Counted from the first letter of the stretch, positions 34,549-43,235 are shown. The stretch: 64,000 bases of DNA from Marivivens donghaensis (GCF_030410045.1 NZ_JAUFRA010000005.1:186001-250000), one strand, 5' to 3'. Program-made: numbers and translations. Notes: a model not told the origin generated them from the sequence alone.

Positions 34549-34570
34549 GGGCGGCCCAAAAGGACCGCCC
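34549..34570 (-). terminator. mltG terminator ahead of the GTA
   Basis: Perfect 9-bp stem GGGCGGTCC-TTTT-GGGCCGCCC, followed by TTTGTCGTTTC on the minus strand. It separates the fatty-acid/mltG transcript from the GTA cluster. Confidence 0.8.
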
Positions 34571-34636
34571 TGCGTCTTCTAGCCTGTGATGACTTTACCC
34601 GAAGGGTGCGAAGGACCGGTTAACCGACCGTTCGCA

Positions 34637-35791
34637 TCAATTCGCTGCGCGCTCCAATTCGCGGTAAGCGGCAACGTTGCGGTTATGCTCGTTCAGAGTG
34701 GCCGCAAAGACGTGACCGTCCGCAGGGTTCAGCGTTTTCGCGACAAAGAAGATGTAGTCGCTCTGTTCAGGGTTCAGGACCGCCTCGATGCTGGCCTTGC
34801 CGGGGTTGGCAATTGGGGTCGGCGGGAGGCCGTTGATAACATAGGTGTTATAGGGCGTTTCGCGCTGTAGTTCGCTCTGGCGCAGACCACGGCCCAAGGT
34901 GCCTTGGCCCTTGGTGATGCCATAGATGACGGTCGGGTCCGTTTGCAGGCGCATGCCCTGTTCCAGACGGTTGATAAAGACCGAAGCCACCAGCGGACGT
35001 TCCGACGCGATGCCAGTTTCCTTTTCCACGATAGAGGCAAGGGTCAGCGCCTCTTCGGGGGTGTCGAATGGCAGGTTATCTGCGCGGTTTTCCCATGCCT
35101 GCGCGAGGATGGTCGCCTGTGCGGCCTCCATACGGGACAGGATGTCGGCAACGCTTGCGCCCTTGGTGAATTCATAGCTGTCGGGCGACAAAGAGCCCTC
35201 TGCTGGGATCACATCCACATCACCGTCGAGCGTATCAATGGCATTAAGGCTGGTCATGATCTGCCAGCTGGTCACACCTTCGGCGATGGCGATACGGAAA
35301 CGGGTGTCGTTTTGGCCCGCCACGGTGGTGTAAATCTCTGGCACGTCAGAGCCGAGTTCGAAATCCGCGACCTCATCGTAACGGGCGGTTTCGGGGTCCA
35401 TCTGGCGGACCTCTACGGTCGCTGCGTTCACGCCGATACGGTAGAGGATTTCGGTGCCACAGGTGCTCTGCCCGCCGCGGGTGATGATATCGATGATCGA
35501 TTCCATCGAGGCCGCTGCTGGCACGATAAAGCTGCCCGCCTTCAGCTGGCTGCCCGCACCTGTGTAATCCACGCCCATGTTGAAAATCATCTTGGACGAG
35601 ATCGCGCCCTGCTGATCCAGATTGTCCGCAACGCGACGGAAGTTCGTCCCGCTCGGCACCTCAAGGCAGATCGCCTGCTCCAGAGGGCCTTCAGCGCGAT
35701 ACTGCGATTTGCCCCAGAGGACGATGCCCCCCAGAACAAACAGCAGAACAATCAGGAACGACAGCGCGTTGGACGCGATGTTACGCCACAT
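34637..35791 (-). CDS. mltG: Endolytic murein transglycosylase MltG (YceG)
   Basis: 384 residues with one N-terminal TM helix (about 9-28) and a periplasmic domain. The catalytic Glu lies in LASIVEKETGIASER; LQTDPTVIYGI, NTYVINGLPPTPIANPG and YIFFVAK are family marks. It cuts nascent glycan strands to end their growth. It overlaps fabF by one base (TAATG). Confidence 0.95.
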   Translation of the reverse strand: MWRNIASNALSFLIVLLFVLGGIVLWGKSQYRAEGPLEQAICLEVPSGTNFRRVADNLDQQGAISSKMIFNMGVDYTGAGSQLKAGSFIVPAAASMESIIDIITRGGQSTCGTEILYRIGVNAATVEVRQMDPETARYDEVADFELGSDVPEIYTTVAGQNDTRFRIAIAEGVTSWQIMTSLNAIDTLDGDVDVIPAEGSLSPDSYEFTKGASVADILSRMEAAQATILAQAWENRADNLPFDTPEEALTLASIVEKETGIASERPLVASVFINRLEQGMRLQTDPTVIYGITKGQGTLGRGLRQSELQRETPYNTYVINGLPPTPIANPGKASIEAVLNPEQSDYIFFVAKTLNPADGHVFAATLNEHNRNVAAYRELERAAN

Positions 35792-37050
35792 TAGCTGATT
35801 TTCCCGAAGATCACGCTCGCGTTGGTGCCGCCAAAGCCGAAGGAGTTCGACAGAGCCACGTCAATCTTACGCTCGACTTTCTTGTTCGGCGCGAGGTCAA
35901 CAGGGGTCTCTACAGCAGGGTTATCAAGGTTGATCGTCGGCGGTGCGACCTGATCGCGGATCGCAAGGATCGAAAAGATCGCCTCAATCGCGCCAGCAGC
36001 ACCCAAGAGGTGACCCGTCATCGACTTGGTCGAGGACATGGTGACGTTGCCAGCGTGATCGCCGAGCATACGTTCGACCGCGCCCAGTTCGATGGTGTCC
36101 GCCATGGTCGAGGTGCCGTGTGCGTTGATGTAGTCAATCGCCGACGGTTCCAGACCTGCGTCCTTGAGAGCGGCAGCCATACAACGGCCAGCGCCTTCGC
36201 CATCCTCGGACGGAGCGGTGATGTGATACGCGTCACCCGACATGCCGTAGCCCAGCACCTCGGCATAGATTTTCGCGCCGCGTGCTTTGGCGTGTTCGTA
36301 TTCTTCGAGAACGACGATACCTGCGCCCTCGCCCATTACGAAACCATCGCGGTCCGCGTCATAAGGGCGGGATGCTTTGGTCGGTTCATCCGCACGTTTG
36401 GTCGACAGCGCCTTACAGGCGTTGAACCCAGCGATACCGATTTTGCAGATCGCAGCCTCAGCGCCACCAGCAACCATCACGTCAGCCGCGCCGTATTTGA
36501 TCAAGCGAGCCGCGTCACCAATGGCGTGAGCGCCCGTGGAACATGCAGTCACGACAGAGTGGTTCGGACCCTTAAAGCCGTATTTGATCGACACCTGACC
36601 TGAGATCAGGTTGATCAGCGCACCGGGGATAAAGAACGGCGACACGCGACGCGGGCCTTTTTCTTCGATCATCACGGCGGTGTCGGCGATGGATTTCAGA
36701 CCACCGATGCCAGAGCCGATGAGAACGCCAGTGCGTTCTTTGTCGGCATCAGCCTCAGGTTTCCAGCCCGAATCCTCGACCGCTTGAAGCGCGGCAGCGT
36801 AGCCAAAGAGGATAAAGTCATCGACCTTACGCTGCTCTTTGGGTTCCATGTATTTGTCAGCGTTAAAGGTCGCATCAGAGCCGTCGCCGCGTTTGACTTC
36901 GCAGGCGTAGGTGGTGCCCAGTCCTTCGGGATCAAAGCCCGTAATACGGCCAGCGCCAGACTGTCCGTCCAACAGACGAGTCCAGGTTTCTTCAACCCCA
37001 TCCGCCAACGGTGTGACAAGGCCCAATCCGGTTACGACGACACGGCGCAT
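35791..37050 (-). CDS. fabF: Beta-ketoacyl-ACP synthase II
   Basis: 419 residues. Catalytic Cys170 in VVTACSTGAHAIGDA, plus the two His in INAHGTST and KSMTGHLLGAAGA. It elongates acyl-ACP in fatty-acid synthesis. It is separated from acpP by the oppositely oriented PilZ gene, which breaks the common acpP-fabF operon. Confidence 0.96.
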   Translation of the reverse strand: MRRVVVTGLGLVTPLADGVEETWTRLLDGQSGAGRITGFDPEGLGTTYACEVKRGDGSDATFNADKYMEPKEQRKVDDFILFGYAAALQAVEDSGWKPEADADKERTGVLIGSGIGGLKSIADTAVMIEEKGPRRVSPFFIPGALINLISGQVSIKYGFKGPNHSVVTACSTGAHAIGDAARLIKYGAADVMVAGGAEAAICKIGIAGFNACKALSTKRADEPTKASRPYDADRDGFVMGEGAGIVVLEEYEHAKARGAKIYAEVLGYGMSGDAYHITAPSEDGEGAGRCMAAALKDAGLEPSAIDYINAHGTSTMADTIELGAVERMLGDHAGNVTMSSTKSMTGHLLGAAGAIEAIFSILAIRDQVAPPTINLDNPAVETPVDLAPNKKVERKIDVALSNSFGFGGTNASVIFGKIS

Positions 37051-37171
37051 TTTCTGCCCTCAACTCTTGTTCTCAATTCCCCTCCAAATAGCGCGTTCCG
37101 CCCCCTTTGGGCAAGGCAACTCGCGCCATTCAGACCGCGTTATTTACTAAAACTTGGGGATTGAGGCGTAT

Positions 37172-38119
37172 TTGATCAATATGATGTTCGTTTTCCGCCT
37201 CTTCTGCGTGGTCTTTATCACCTTGGCGCCCCTCCGTTCGGCCGATGCGGCTGAGGATGGGGTGGATTGCCGTGCGGTTCACGATCTTGCGACGATCATC
37301 GTAGCGCAGCAGATCGCGCTCACCGACCCGACCCAAGCGCGCGTGGCGCTGGATCATCTGGCGCGAAACGGCGGGCGGTTCGATGCGGCCTCTGTTCGGT
37401 GGATGATTGGGGATCGGGTGAATTCCGATGCGCAGGCGGCGCTGGCGAATGCAGCGCAACTGGGTGCCGTGATCGCTGGTCGATTGCAGACCCAGACAGA
37501 GGCACAACGGGAGCGGATCGGTGGCGCGCTGCTATCGCAGAACCGTGTGGTTGTAGAGGCTGCGATTGCCACCCTGCCCCGCCTCACCGACCTCTGCGAC
37601 AGCCAAGCCCACGCGCAGTCCTTTTCAACCATGGACGAGCCGCTGATCACCCCGCGCACGGCAGCGGTAAACGGCGGTTTGGGGTTCCTTGCACTGATCA
37701 CCGCTGGTGTGTTTTTCGGGCGTATCATCGCGCTCCGCCACGCTAAGGCGCGACGGTTCACTTGCAGCATTGAGACAACCATCCCCCATCAGGGCAAGGT
37801 GATTCCCGCCCGGATCATCGACATCAGTCGCTTGGGCGCAAAGATCACGATGACGGATACGCCCCCGTTTGAACGGCGTCAGAAGATCACGATCATGGTA
37901 AATGGGCAGCCTCGCCCCTGTCGGGTGGCGTGGTCAAATACGCATGTCAGCGGGATCTCGTTTCGCCGTGCGTTGACGGCAGCAGACCTCGTGGCAGCGT
38001 TGGGTCGTGGGCCGAGGGTCGAACAGATGCGCAAACGGTCCCAACGTGGCAAACCGATGCGCCAAAACGAAAACGGCACCCCGAGGGGTGCCGCAATCAA
38101 TACCTTGAAATCCAGTTAA
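37172..38119 (+). CDS. Exported/membrane PilZ-domain protein
   Basis: About 315 residues: a signal-like segment, a periplasmic helical region (residues ~30-160), one TM helix (FLALITAGVFFGRIIAL), then a cytoplasmic PilZ domain. RHAKARRFTC supplies the arginines and DISRLGAKI the D/NxSxxG motif that bind cyclic di-GMP. It probably couples c-di-GMP to something in the periplasm. A TTG start at 37172 has GAGG 5 bases before it; ATG 37181 is an alternative. It sits against the transcription direction of the fatty-acid genes. Confidence 0.8.
   Translation: MINMMFVFRLFCVVFITLAPLRSADAAEDGVDCRAVHDLATIIVAQQIALTDPTQARVALDHLARNGGRFDAASVRWMIGDRVNSDAQAALANAAQLGAVIAGRLQTQTEAQRERIGGALLSQNRVVVEAAIATLPRLTDLCDSQAHAQSFSTMDEPLITPRTAAVNGGLGFLALITAGVFFGRIIALRHAKARRFTCSIETTIPHQGKVIPARIIDISRLGAKITMTDTPPFERRQKITIMVNGQPRPCRVAWSNTHVSGISFRRALTAADLVAALGRGPRVEQMRKRSQRGKPMRQNENGTPRGAAINTLKSS
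38074..38093 (-). terminator. acpP terminator inside the PilZ coding sequence
   Basis: CGGCACCCC/GGGGTGCCG, followed on the minus strand by TTTTCGTTTT. It lies 27-46 bases after the acpP stop but within the 3' end of the convergent PilZ gene. Confidence 0.65.
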
Positions 38120-38353
38120 TTACTGAGCTTCAGAGATGAATTTCACAGCGTCGCCGAAGGACTGAATGGTCTCTGCAGCGTCGTCCGGGATTTCGATACC
38201 GAATTCTTCTTCGAAAGCCATAACCAGCTCTACGGTGTCGAGGCTGTCTGCGCCGAGGTCATCGATGAACGATGCATTCTCGGTCACTTTTTCCTCTTCA
38301 ACACCCAGGTGCTCAACTACGATTTTGCGCACACGATCAGCGACATCGCTCAT
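38120..38353 (-). CDS. acpP: Acyl carrier protein
   Basis: 77 residues, acidic. Ser37 in LGADSLDTVELVMAFEEEF is the phosphopantetheine attachment site. It carries acyl chains for FabD, FabG and FabF encoded nearby. Its stop abuts the PilZ stop. Confidence 0.98.
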   Translation of the reverse strand: MSDVADRVRKIVVEHLGVEEEKVTENASFIDDLGADSLDTVELVMAFEEEFGIEIPDDAAETIQSFGDAVKFISEAQ

Positions 38354-38513
38354 ATCAAGTCCTCACGTTCAATAGGGCTTTCGGCCCGTTCTTTTGTGTG
38401 CCCCGCGGGGCGGTTAACTGCCCGCATGGGGCGCCCACGGACGTAACGTCATCCGTCACATCCTGCAGGTATCACAGGGCCTATAGCAGAGAATTCCGCA
38501 GAGGCAAACGCTT

Positions 38514-39104
38514 TCAACTGTCATCTTCATCTAGCGTTTGCAAAGGATTGTTCAGGATCGCGCGACAGGATTTTCGCGCATAGCCCTCTGCAGCCGCAGG
38601 AATATCACCGCCAGGCAGGTATTTTTGCGCGATCGCTTTAGGAATTTGAAATATCCCGAGCTCAACTGACATCGCATCCACGCCAAACCGTTGGGCGTAA
38701 TCGTTGATGGCAGCGTCCATTGCCGCCTCTTCGGTTACCACCATATCTTGAACACGGGCACTGATCCCACTTCGCACAAGGAACCGTTTTGAAACGGAAT
38801 ACATCAGAACCGCAGCGCGTGAATCTGTATGCGCAAACCGAAGCGCCCGAACCGCAGATCGCAACCCGCCCGCAAGTCCGTCGAGCTACAACGTGACCTG
38901 AACGGTTTCTCGGTATTTCCGATGCGCCCAAACCCATGCTTCGGCGAGGAGATCCTCCATCGAGCCAAAGCGGTGGTAGATCGAACCCACAGATACTTTC
39001 GTGCCTTTTGAAACTTGTTGCACCGTTACCCCCGGTGCTGTGGCGAGATGATCCGCCAACCACACAAAAACATCCTCATCGGTAAAGCCCGATTTGCGCC
39101 CCAT
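38514..39104 (-). pseudogene. TetR-family regulator with in-frame TAG
   Basis: Reading through one TAG gives a 196-residue TetR-like protein. Residues 1-72 hold the helix-turn-helix (VTVQQVSKGTKVSVGSIYHRFGSMEDLLAEAW). TAG at 38886-38888 is codon 73. The same frame then continues LDGLAGGLRSAVRALRF to the C-terminal ligand domain (ISARVQDMVVTEEAAMDAAINDYAQRFGV) and ends with TGA. The original residue at codon 73 is unknown. A separate restart at TTG 38864 seems unlikely. The target genes are not evident; fabG and acpP are neighbours. Confidence 0.75.
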
Positions 39105-39155
39105 CCAAAAATCTCCGTCGACGTTTTTTATTGTTGTGACAAGATTCTAATAAAA

Positions 39156-39178
39156 AGGGGCAGCCAATGGCTACCCCT
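39156..39178 (-). terminator. fabG terminator
   Basis: AGGGGTAGCCA/TGGCTGCCCCT with one mismatch, followed by TTTTTATTA on the minus strand. Confidence 0.75.
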
Positions 39179-39227
39179 ATACGTGAAATTGGTGAGTTTA
39201 CTTTACGTAAAGTTGCAAAGTGTCTTC

Positions 39228-39965
39228 TTAGAGCATCGCCATGCCGCCGTTGACGTGAACGGTCGCACCAGTGGTGTAGCCCGCCTCGTTCGACGCGAGG
39301 TAGAGAACCGCTGCTGCGATCTCTTCTGGGGTGCCCATGCGAGCGGCGGGGATCTGAACGTTGATTTTTTCTTTCTGATCGTCGGTCAGTTTGTCGGTCA
39401 TTGCGGTCGCGATGAAACCCGGTGCGACGCAGTTCACGGTGATCCCGCGGCTTGCCACTTCGTATGCGATGGATTTCGACATGCCGACAATGCCCGCCTT
39501 AGACGCTGCATAGTTCGCCTGCCCTGGGTTACCTGTCGCACCAACGATCGACGAGATGTTCACGATGCGGCCCCAACGCGCCTTCATCATGCCACGGATC
39601 ACGCCTTTGCACAGACGCATGGTCGAGGTCAGGTTGACCTCTAGCACGCTCGACCATTCGTCGTCGGACATACGCATAAAGAGGTTGTCTTTGGTGATGC
39701 CAGCGTTGTTGATCAGAATATCAACCGAACCCATCAGATCAGCGGCTTGTTTCGGCAACGCGTCAACGGCAGCCGCATCGCTGAGGTTACAGGTCAGCAC
39801 GTGAACGCGGTCGCCGAGTTCAGCAGCCAGTTCATCGAGAGGCCCCTGACGGGTGCCCGACAGAGTGACCGTCGCGCCCGCACCATGCAGTGCCTTAGCG
39901 ATTGCGCCACCGATACCACCCGAAGCGCCAGTGATCAGCGCATTTTTACCTGTGAGATCAAACAT
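39228..39965 (-). CDS. fabG: 3-oxoacyl-ACP reductase
   Basis: 245 residues, a short-chain dehydrogenase with TGASGGIGGAIAKAL for NADPH, NNAGITKDN, catalytic Ser in NISSIVG and YAASK. It reduces the beta-ketoacyl-ACP. ATG 39965 has AAAGGAT upstream; it lies 39 bases after the fabD stop, so the two form an operon. Confidence 0.96.
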   Translation of the reverse strand: MFDLTGKNALITGASGGIGGAIAKALHGAGATVTLSGTRQGPLDELAAELGDRVHVLTCNLSDAAAVDALPKQAADLMGSVDILINNAGITKDNLFMRMSDDEWSSVLEVNLTSTMRLCKGVIRGMMKARWGRIVNISSIVGATGNPGQANYAASKAGIVGMSKSIAYEVASRGITVNCVAPGFIATAMTDKLTDDQKEKINVQIPAARMGTPEEIAAAVLYLASNEAGYTTGATVHVNGGMAML

Positions 39966-40004
39966 CTTATATCCTTTCTTCCGCCCGCGTAGGGGCAGGT
40001 TCAA

Positions 40005-40943
40005 TTAGCTTTTGAGTGCTTCAACAGCGGCAGCAACATCGTCAGGGGTGCCGACGTTGTTGGTCGCGACATCCTTACTGATGCGTTTGATCATGCCCGA
40101 CAGCGCCTTGCCTGCGCCGATTTCCCATGCCTCGGTCACGCCTTGATCGGCCATCCACAGCACGCTTTCGCGCCAACGCACGGACCCCGTGACCTGCTCA
40201 ACCAAGAGCGAACGGATCATCGCAGGATCAGTGACCGCAGCGGCGCGCACGTTTGCAACAACTGGCACAGCAGGCGCATTGATCTGAACGTCGTCCAGCG
40301 CCTCTGCCATCACGTCAGCGGCGGGTTTCATCAGTGCGCAGTGGAACGGTGCAGACACAGGCAGAAGAAGCGCACGTTTCGCGCCTTTTTCCTTGGCGAT
40401 GGTCAGAGCGCGTTCAACGGCCTCTTTGTGGCCCGATACAACAACCTGCGACGGGTCGTTGTCGTTTGCGGCCTGACAAACTTGGCCTTGGGCTGCTTCT
40501 TCGGCGACAGCGGTCGCAGCTTCGAAATCGAGACCGAGGAGAGCGGCCATAGCGCCAACACCAACAGGAACAGCGTCCTGCATCGCGGTGCCACGGGTGC
40601 GCAGCAGACGCGCGGCATCCGCAACCGAAATCGCACCAGCCGCAGCCAGCGCCGAATATTCACCGAGCGAGTGACCCGCGACGTAATCAGCCGCAGTGAT
40701 CGACACGCCCTCAGCCTCGAGCGCGCGCATCGCCGCCAAAGAGGTCGCCATCAGCGCGGGTTGTGCGTTTTTGGTCAGCGTTAGGGTCTCAATGTCGCCG
40801 TCCCAGATCAGCGACGACAGGCTTTCGCCGAGCGCGTCATCAACTTCGTCGAAAATGGCTTTGGCTGCCGGATAAGCATCGGCCAGTGCCTTGCCCATTC
40901 CAATGGCTTGGGCGCCCTGCCCCGGAAATACGAATGCCCGCAT
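40005..40943 (-). CDS. fabD: Malonyl-CoA:ACP transacylase
   Basis: 312 residues, beginning MRAFVFPGQGAQAIGMG. The nucleophile is Ser92 in GHSLGEYSALAA, with a His in SAPFHCALMKPA. It loads malonyl groups on ACP. First gene of fabD-fabG. Confidence 0.96.
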   Translation of the reverse strand: MRAFVFPGQGAQAIGMGKALADAYPAAKAIFDEVDDALGESLSSLIWDGDIETLTLTKNAQPALMATSLAAMRALEAEGVSITAADYVAGHSLGEYSALAAAGAISVADAARLLRTRGTAMQDAVPVGVGAMAALLGLDFEAATAVAEEAAQGQVCQAANDNDPSQVVVSGHKEAVERALTIAKEKGAKRALLLPVSAPFHCALMKPAADVMAEALDDVQINAPAVPVVANVRAAAVTDPAMIRSLLVEQVTGSVRWRESVLWMADQGVTEAWEIGAGKALSGMIKRISKDVATNNVGTPDDVAAAVEALKS

Positions 40944-41020
40944 GTGTCACTTCCCTTTTGTAACGTTTTCTCTGCCTTAGCGTGTCGCGGGCCACATCAC
41001 AAGAATTCGTAAACGTGAAA

Positions 41021-41042
41021 AAGGCGACCCAATGGGCCGCCC
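41021..41042 (-). terminator. Terminator after the two-TM hypothetical gene
   Basis: GGCGGCCC-ATT-GGGTCGCC (one mismatch), followed by TTTTTCACG on the minus strand. Confidence 0.7.
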
Positions 41043-41065
41043 GTTTAAGGAAATGACTTGAAATA

Positions 41066-41653
41066 TTAGGCTGGTATTGCGATCAGGTCTTTGCCCAGAC
41101 GATCGCGCAGCGCCTCAATCCGAGGGAGCGGACCATAGGCGACCTCTAACAGCGTGGTCGAATTGCGATAGCGGAGCATCAAGGCACCATGGCCCTTTTC
41201 GCCGCGCTCACGGTCGATGAATAGACCGCTGAAAGATTTGAAATCATAGCGCCCGATCAATGACGGACGGCCTGCGTGATTGCGAACAACCTCGCGCAGT
41301 TCGCGGACATTGGTGTCGAATTCTAGTTCGACCTCAGCGCCACGGGTCGCGTAGCGGAAACAAAAGGCTGACACGACGGCCAAAAACACCGTCAGGCCAA
41401 TTTTGATGATCTGCACACCGTCTGACACTATGCTAGACGGCATGAGCCACAGACCCACCGCAGCCAGAGCAAACACCGCCCCGATAAACAGCGCAACGGC
41501 CTGTAGGGTTTTCACCAGCGGCGATGGCCCCTCAAGCGACCGAATGACATAACCCCAATACGTATCAGCGAGCATAAAACCAGCCTTGCTATAGCCCATC
41601 GGAACCTCGATTGCCCCGTTGTGGAATAATCTATCAGTTGTCAGCGCGTTCAT
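41066..41653 (-). CDS. Conserved hypothetical two-TM protein
   Basis: 195 residues. After a polar 45-residue start there are two adjacent TM helices (about 50-72 and 80-100), then a cytoplasmic domain with EFDTNVRELREVVRNHAGRPSLIGRYDFKSFSGLFIDR, which resembles PH-like or bPH domains in size but cannot be assigned. It reads alone with its own terminator, divergent from rpsF. Confidence 0.75.
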   Translation of the reverse strand: MNALTTDRLFHNGAIEVPMGYSKAGFMLADTYWGYVIRSLEGPSPLVKTLQAVALFIGAVFALAAVGLWLMPSSIVSDGVQIIKIGLTVFLAVVSAFCFRYATRGAEVELEFDTNVRELREVVRNHAGRPSLIGRYDFKSFSGLFIDRERGEKGHGALMLRYRNSTTLLEVAYGPLPRIEALRDRLGKDLIAIPA

Positions 41654-41866
41654 TGTAGCACCTTTTTACCCTATGGTTGTAATCTTGTAGACCAAACATG
41701 GCGAAAAACAGGCGATGCCCTGACGTTGTTTTGACTTTCTCATATTCACCCCAAACACGATCTCGGTGCCCCACGCTGGTGCGTATATATAGAGAGTGTC
41801 ATTCCACACTTGCCTTTGCAGGCGCGGCATGTATAAGGCCCCATCTTTCCGCAATTCGTTAGAACT

Positions 41867-41923
41867 GCGCAGTCTCTCGTGGGTGGAGGCGGAAAGATCT
41901 CATTGCCACCCTATGAAATGCGC
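41867..41923 (+). promoter_or_regulatory. Structured leader of the rpsF-rpsR-rplI operon
   Basis: GCGCA (41867-41871) pairs with TGCGC (41919-41923) and, inside it, GGGTGG (41881-41886) pairs with CCACCC (41906-41911). The fold ends 21 bases before the rpsF start. S6:S18 is known to repress its own operon through leader RNA in many bacteria; I do not see the diagnostic CCG in the expected place, so this assignment is tentative. Confidence 0.4.
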
Positions 41924-41944
41924 TGAACAAAAACAGGAGTGCAC

Positions 41945-42325
41945 ATGCCGCTATACGAGCATGTTTTCATTTCGCGTCAGGACCTGTCGAACGCACAGGC
42001 TGAAAGCCTCGTCGAACACTTCTCGACAGTGCTTGCTGACAACGGTGGCAAAGTCATCGAAAGCGAATACTGGGGCGTCAAAACGATGGCCTACAAGATC
42101 AACAAAAACCGCAAGGGCCACTACGCTTTCCTGCGCACCGATGCACCGTCGTCGGCTGTTCAAGAGATGGAACGCCTGATGCGCCTGCACGACGACGTTA
42201 TGCGTATCCTGACCATCAAGGTCGATGCACATGAAGAAGGTCCGTCGGTTCAGATGCAAAAGCGTGACGACCGCGGTGAGCGTGGCGAACGCGGTGACCG
42301 TGGCGAACGCCGCGAACGTCGCTAA
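41945..42325 (+). CDS. rpsF: 30S ribosomal protein S6
   Basis: 126 residues, beginning MPLYEHVFISRQDLSNAQAE, with YWGVKTMAYKINKNRKGHYAFL, standard S6. The tail is Arg/Gly/Glu-rich (RGERGERGDRGERRERR), a low-complexity extension usual in alphaproteobacteria. It pairs with S18, encoded next. CAGGAG precedes the ATG. Confidence 0.98.
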   Translation: MPLYEHVFISRQDLSNAQAESLVEHFSTVLADNGGKVIESEYWGVKTMAYKINKNRKGHYAFLRTDAPSSAVQEMERLMRLHDDVMRILTIKVDAHEEGPSVQMQKRDDRGERGERGDRGERRERR

Positions 42326-42350
42326 GTTGATCAGGAAAGGACATTAAGTC

Positions 42351-42578
42351 ATGGCTACCAAACCATTTTTCCGTCGTCGTAAGTCCGATCCGTTCGAGGG
42401 CGAGAACGCTCCGAAGATCGACTACAAAGACACTCGCCTTCTGCAGCGCTACATCTCTGAGCGCGGCAAAATCGTTCCCGCACGCATCACCGCTGTTGGA
42501 TCCAAGAACCAGCGCAAACTGGCACAAGCCATCAAGCGCGCACGTTTCTTGGCTCTGCTGCCCTACGCTGTGAAGTAA
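42351..42578 (+). CDS. rpsR: 30S ribosomal protein S18
   Basis: 75 residues, beginning MATKPFFRRRKSDPF, with IDYKDTRLLQRYISERGKIVPARITAV and the end KRARFLALLPYAVK. Middle gene of the S6-S18-L9 operon. Confidence 0.98.
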   Translation: MATKPFFRRRKSDPFEGENAPKIDYKDTRLLQRYISERGKIVPARITAVGSKNQRKLAQAIKRARFLALLPYAVK

Positions 42579-42590
42579 GGAGTCATATCA

Positions 42591-43172
42591 ATGGACGTTA
42601 TCCTTCTCGAACGCGTTGCCAAACTCGGCCAGATGGGCGAAGTCGTATCCGTGAAAGACGGCTACGCTCGCAACTTCCTTCTGCCTACCGGCAAGGCTCT
42701 GCGCGCTAACGAAGCAAACAAAGCGAAATTCGAAGCTGACAAAGCTCAGCTCGAAGCACGCAACCTCGAAACCAAAAAAGAAGCCGAAGCACTGGCTGCA
42801 ACCCTCAACGGTCAGCAGTTCGTTGTGATTCGTTCCGCTTCGGACTCGGGCGCTCTCTACGGTTCTGTCTCCCTGCGTGACATCGCCGAAGTTGCGACCG
42901 CTGGTGGTTTCTCGATCGACCGCAAGCAGGTTGTCCTGCAAGGCGCGATCAAAGAACTGGGCCTGCACAGCGTAACCGTTGTTCTGCACCCTGAAGTTGA
43001 AGCAACCATCACCATCAACGCTGCACGCTCTGCAGAAGAAGCTGAGATCCAGGCATCGGGTAAATCGATCCAGGAACTGGCTGCTGAAGAAGAGCAAGCT
43101 GCAGCTGACGAGATCGCCGAACTGTTCGACGACGTTGGTGGCGCTGCTGCGGACTCCGACGAAGACCTCTAA
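42591..43172 (+). CDS. rplI: 50S ribosomal protein L9
   Basis: 193 residues: N-domain MDVILLERVAKLGQMGEVVSVKDGYARNFLLP, the long connecting helix, and the C-domain (LYGSVSLRDIAEV). An acidic tail (EEEQAAADEIAELFDDVG...DSDEDL) extends it beyond the ~150 residues of E. coli L9, as in other alphaproteobacteria. Confidence 0.98.
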   Translation: MDVILLERVAKLGQMGEVVSVKDGYARNFLLPTGKALRANEANKAKFEADKAQLEARNLETKKEAEALAATLNGQQFVVIRSASDSGALYGSVSLRDIAEVATAGGFSIDRKQVVLQGAIKELGLHSVTVVLHPEVEATITINAARSAEEAEIQASGKSIQELAAEEEQAAADEIAELFDDVGGAAADSDEDL

Positions 43173-43193
43173 GGTTCCCGTCAGACCAAATAG

Positions 43194-43225
43194 AAAGGCC
43201 GCAGAGAAATCTGCGGCCTTTTTCT
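43194..43225 (+). terminator. rplI terminator
   Basis: 12-bp stem AAAGGCCGCAGA/TCTGCGGCCTTT with a GAAA loop, followed by TT. Confidence 0.9.
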
Positions 43226-43235
43226 TATGCGGGGA

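Noticed and set aside
38514..38864. Separate gene for the C-terminal half of the TetR protein
   Set aside because: Same frame as the N-terminal half, a TTG start without a ribosome site, and together the two parts have normal TetR length.
41666..41854. 62-residue minus-strand frame before the two-TM protein
   Set aside because: No family resemblance or ribosome site, and it overlaps the likely rpsF promoter and leader region.
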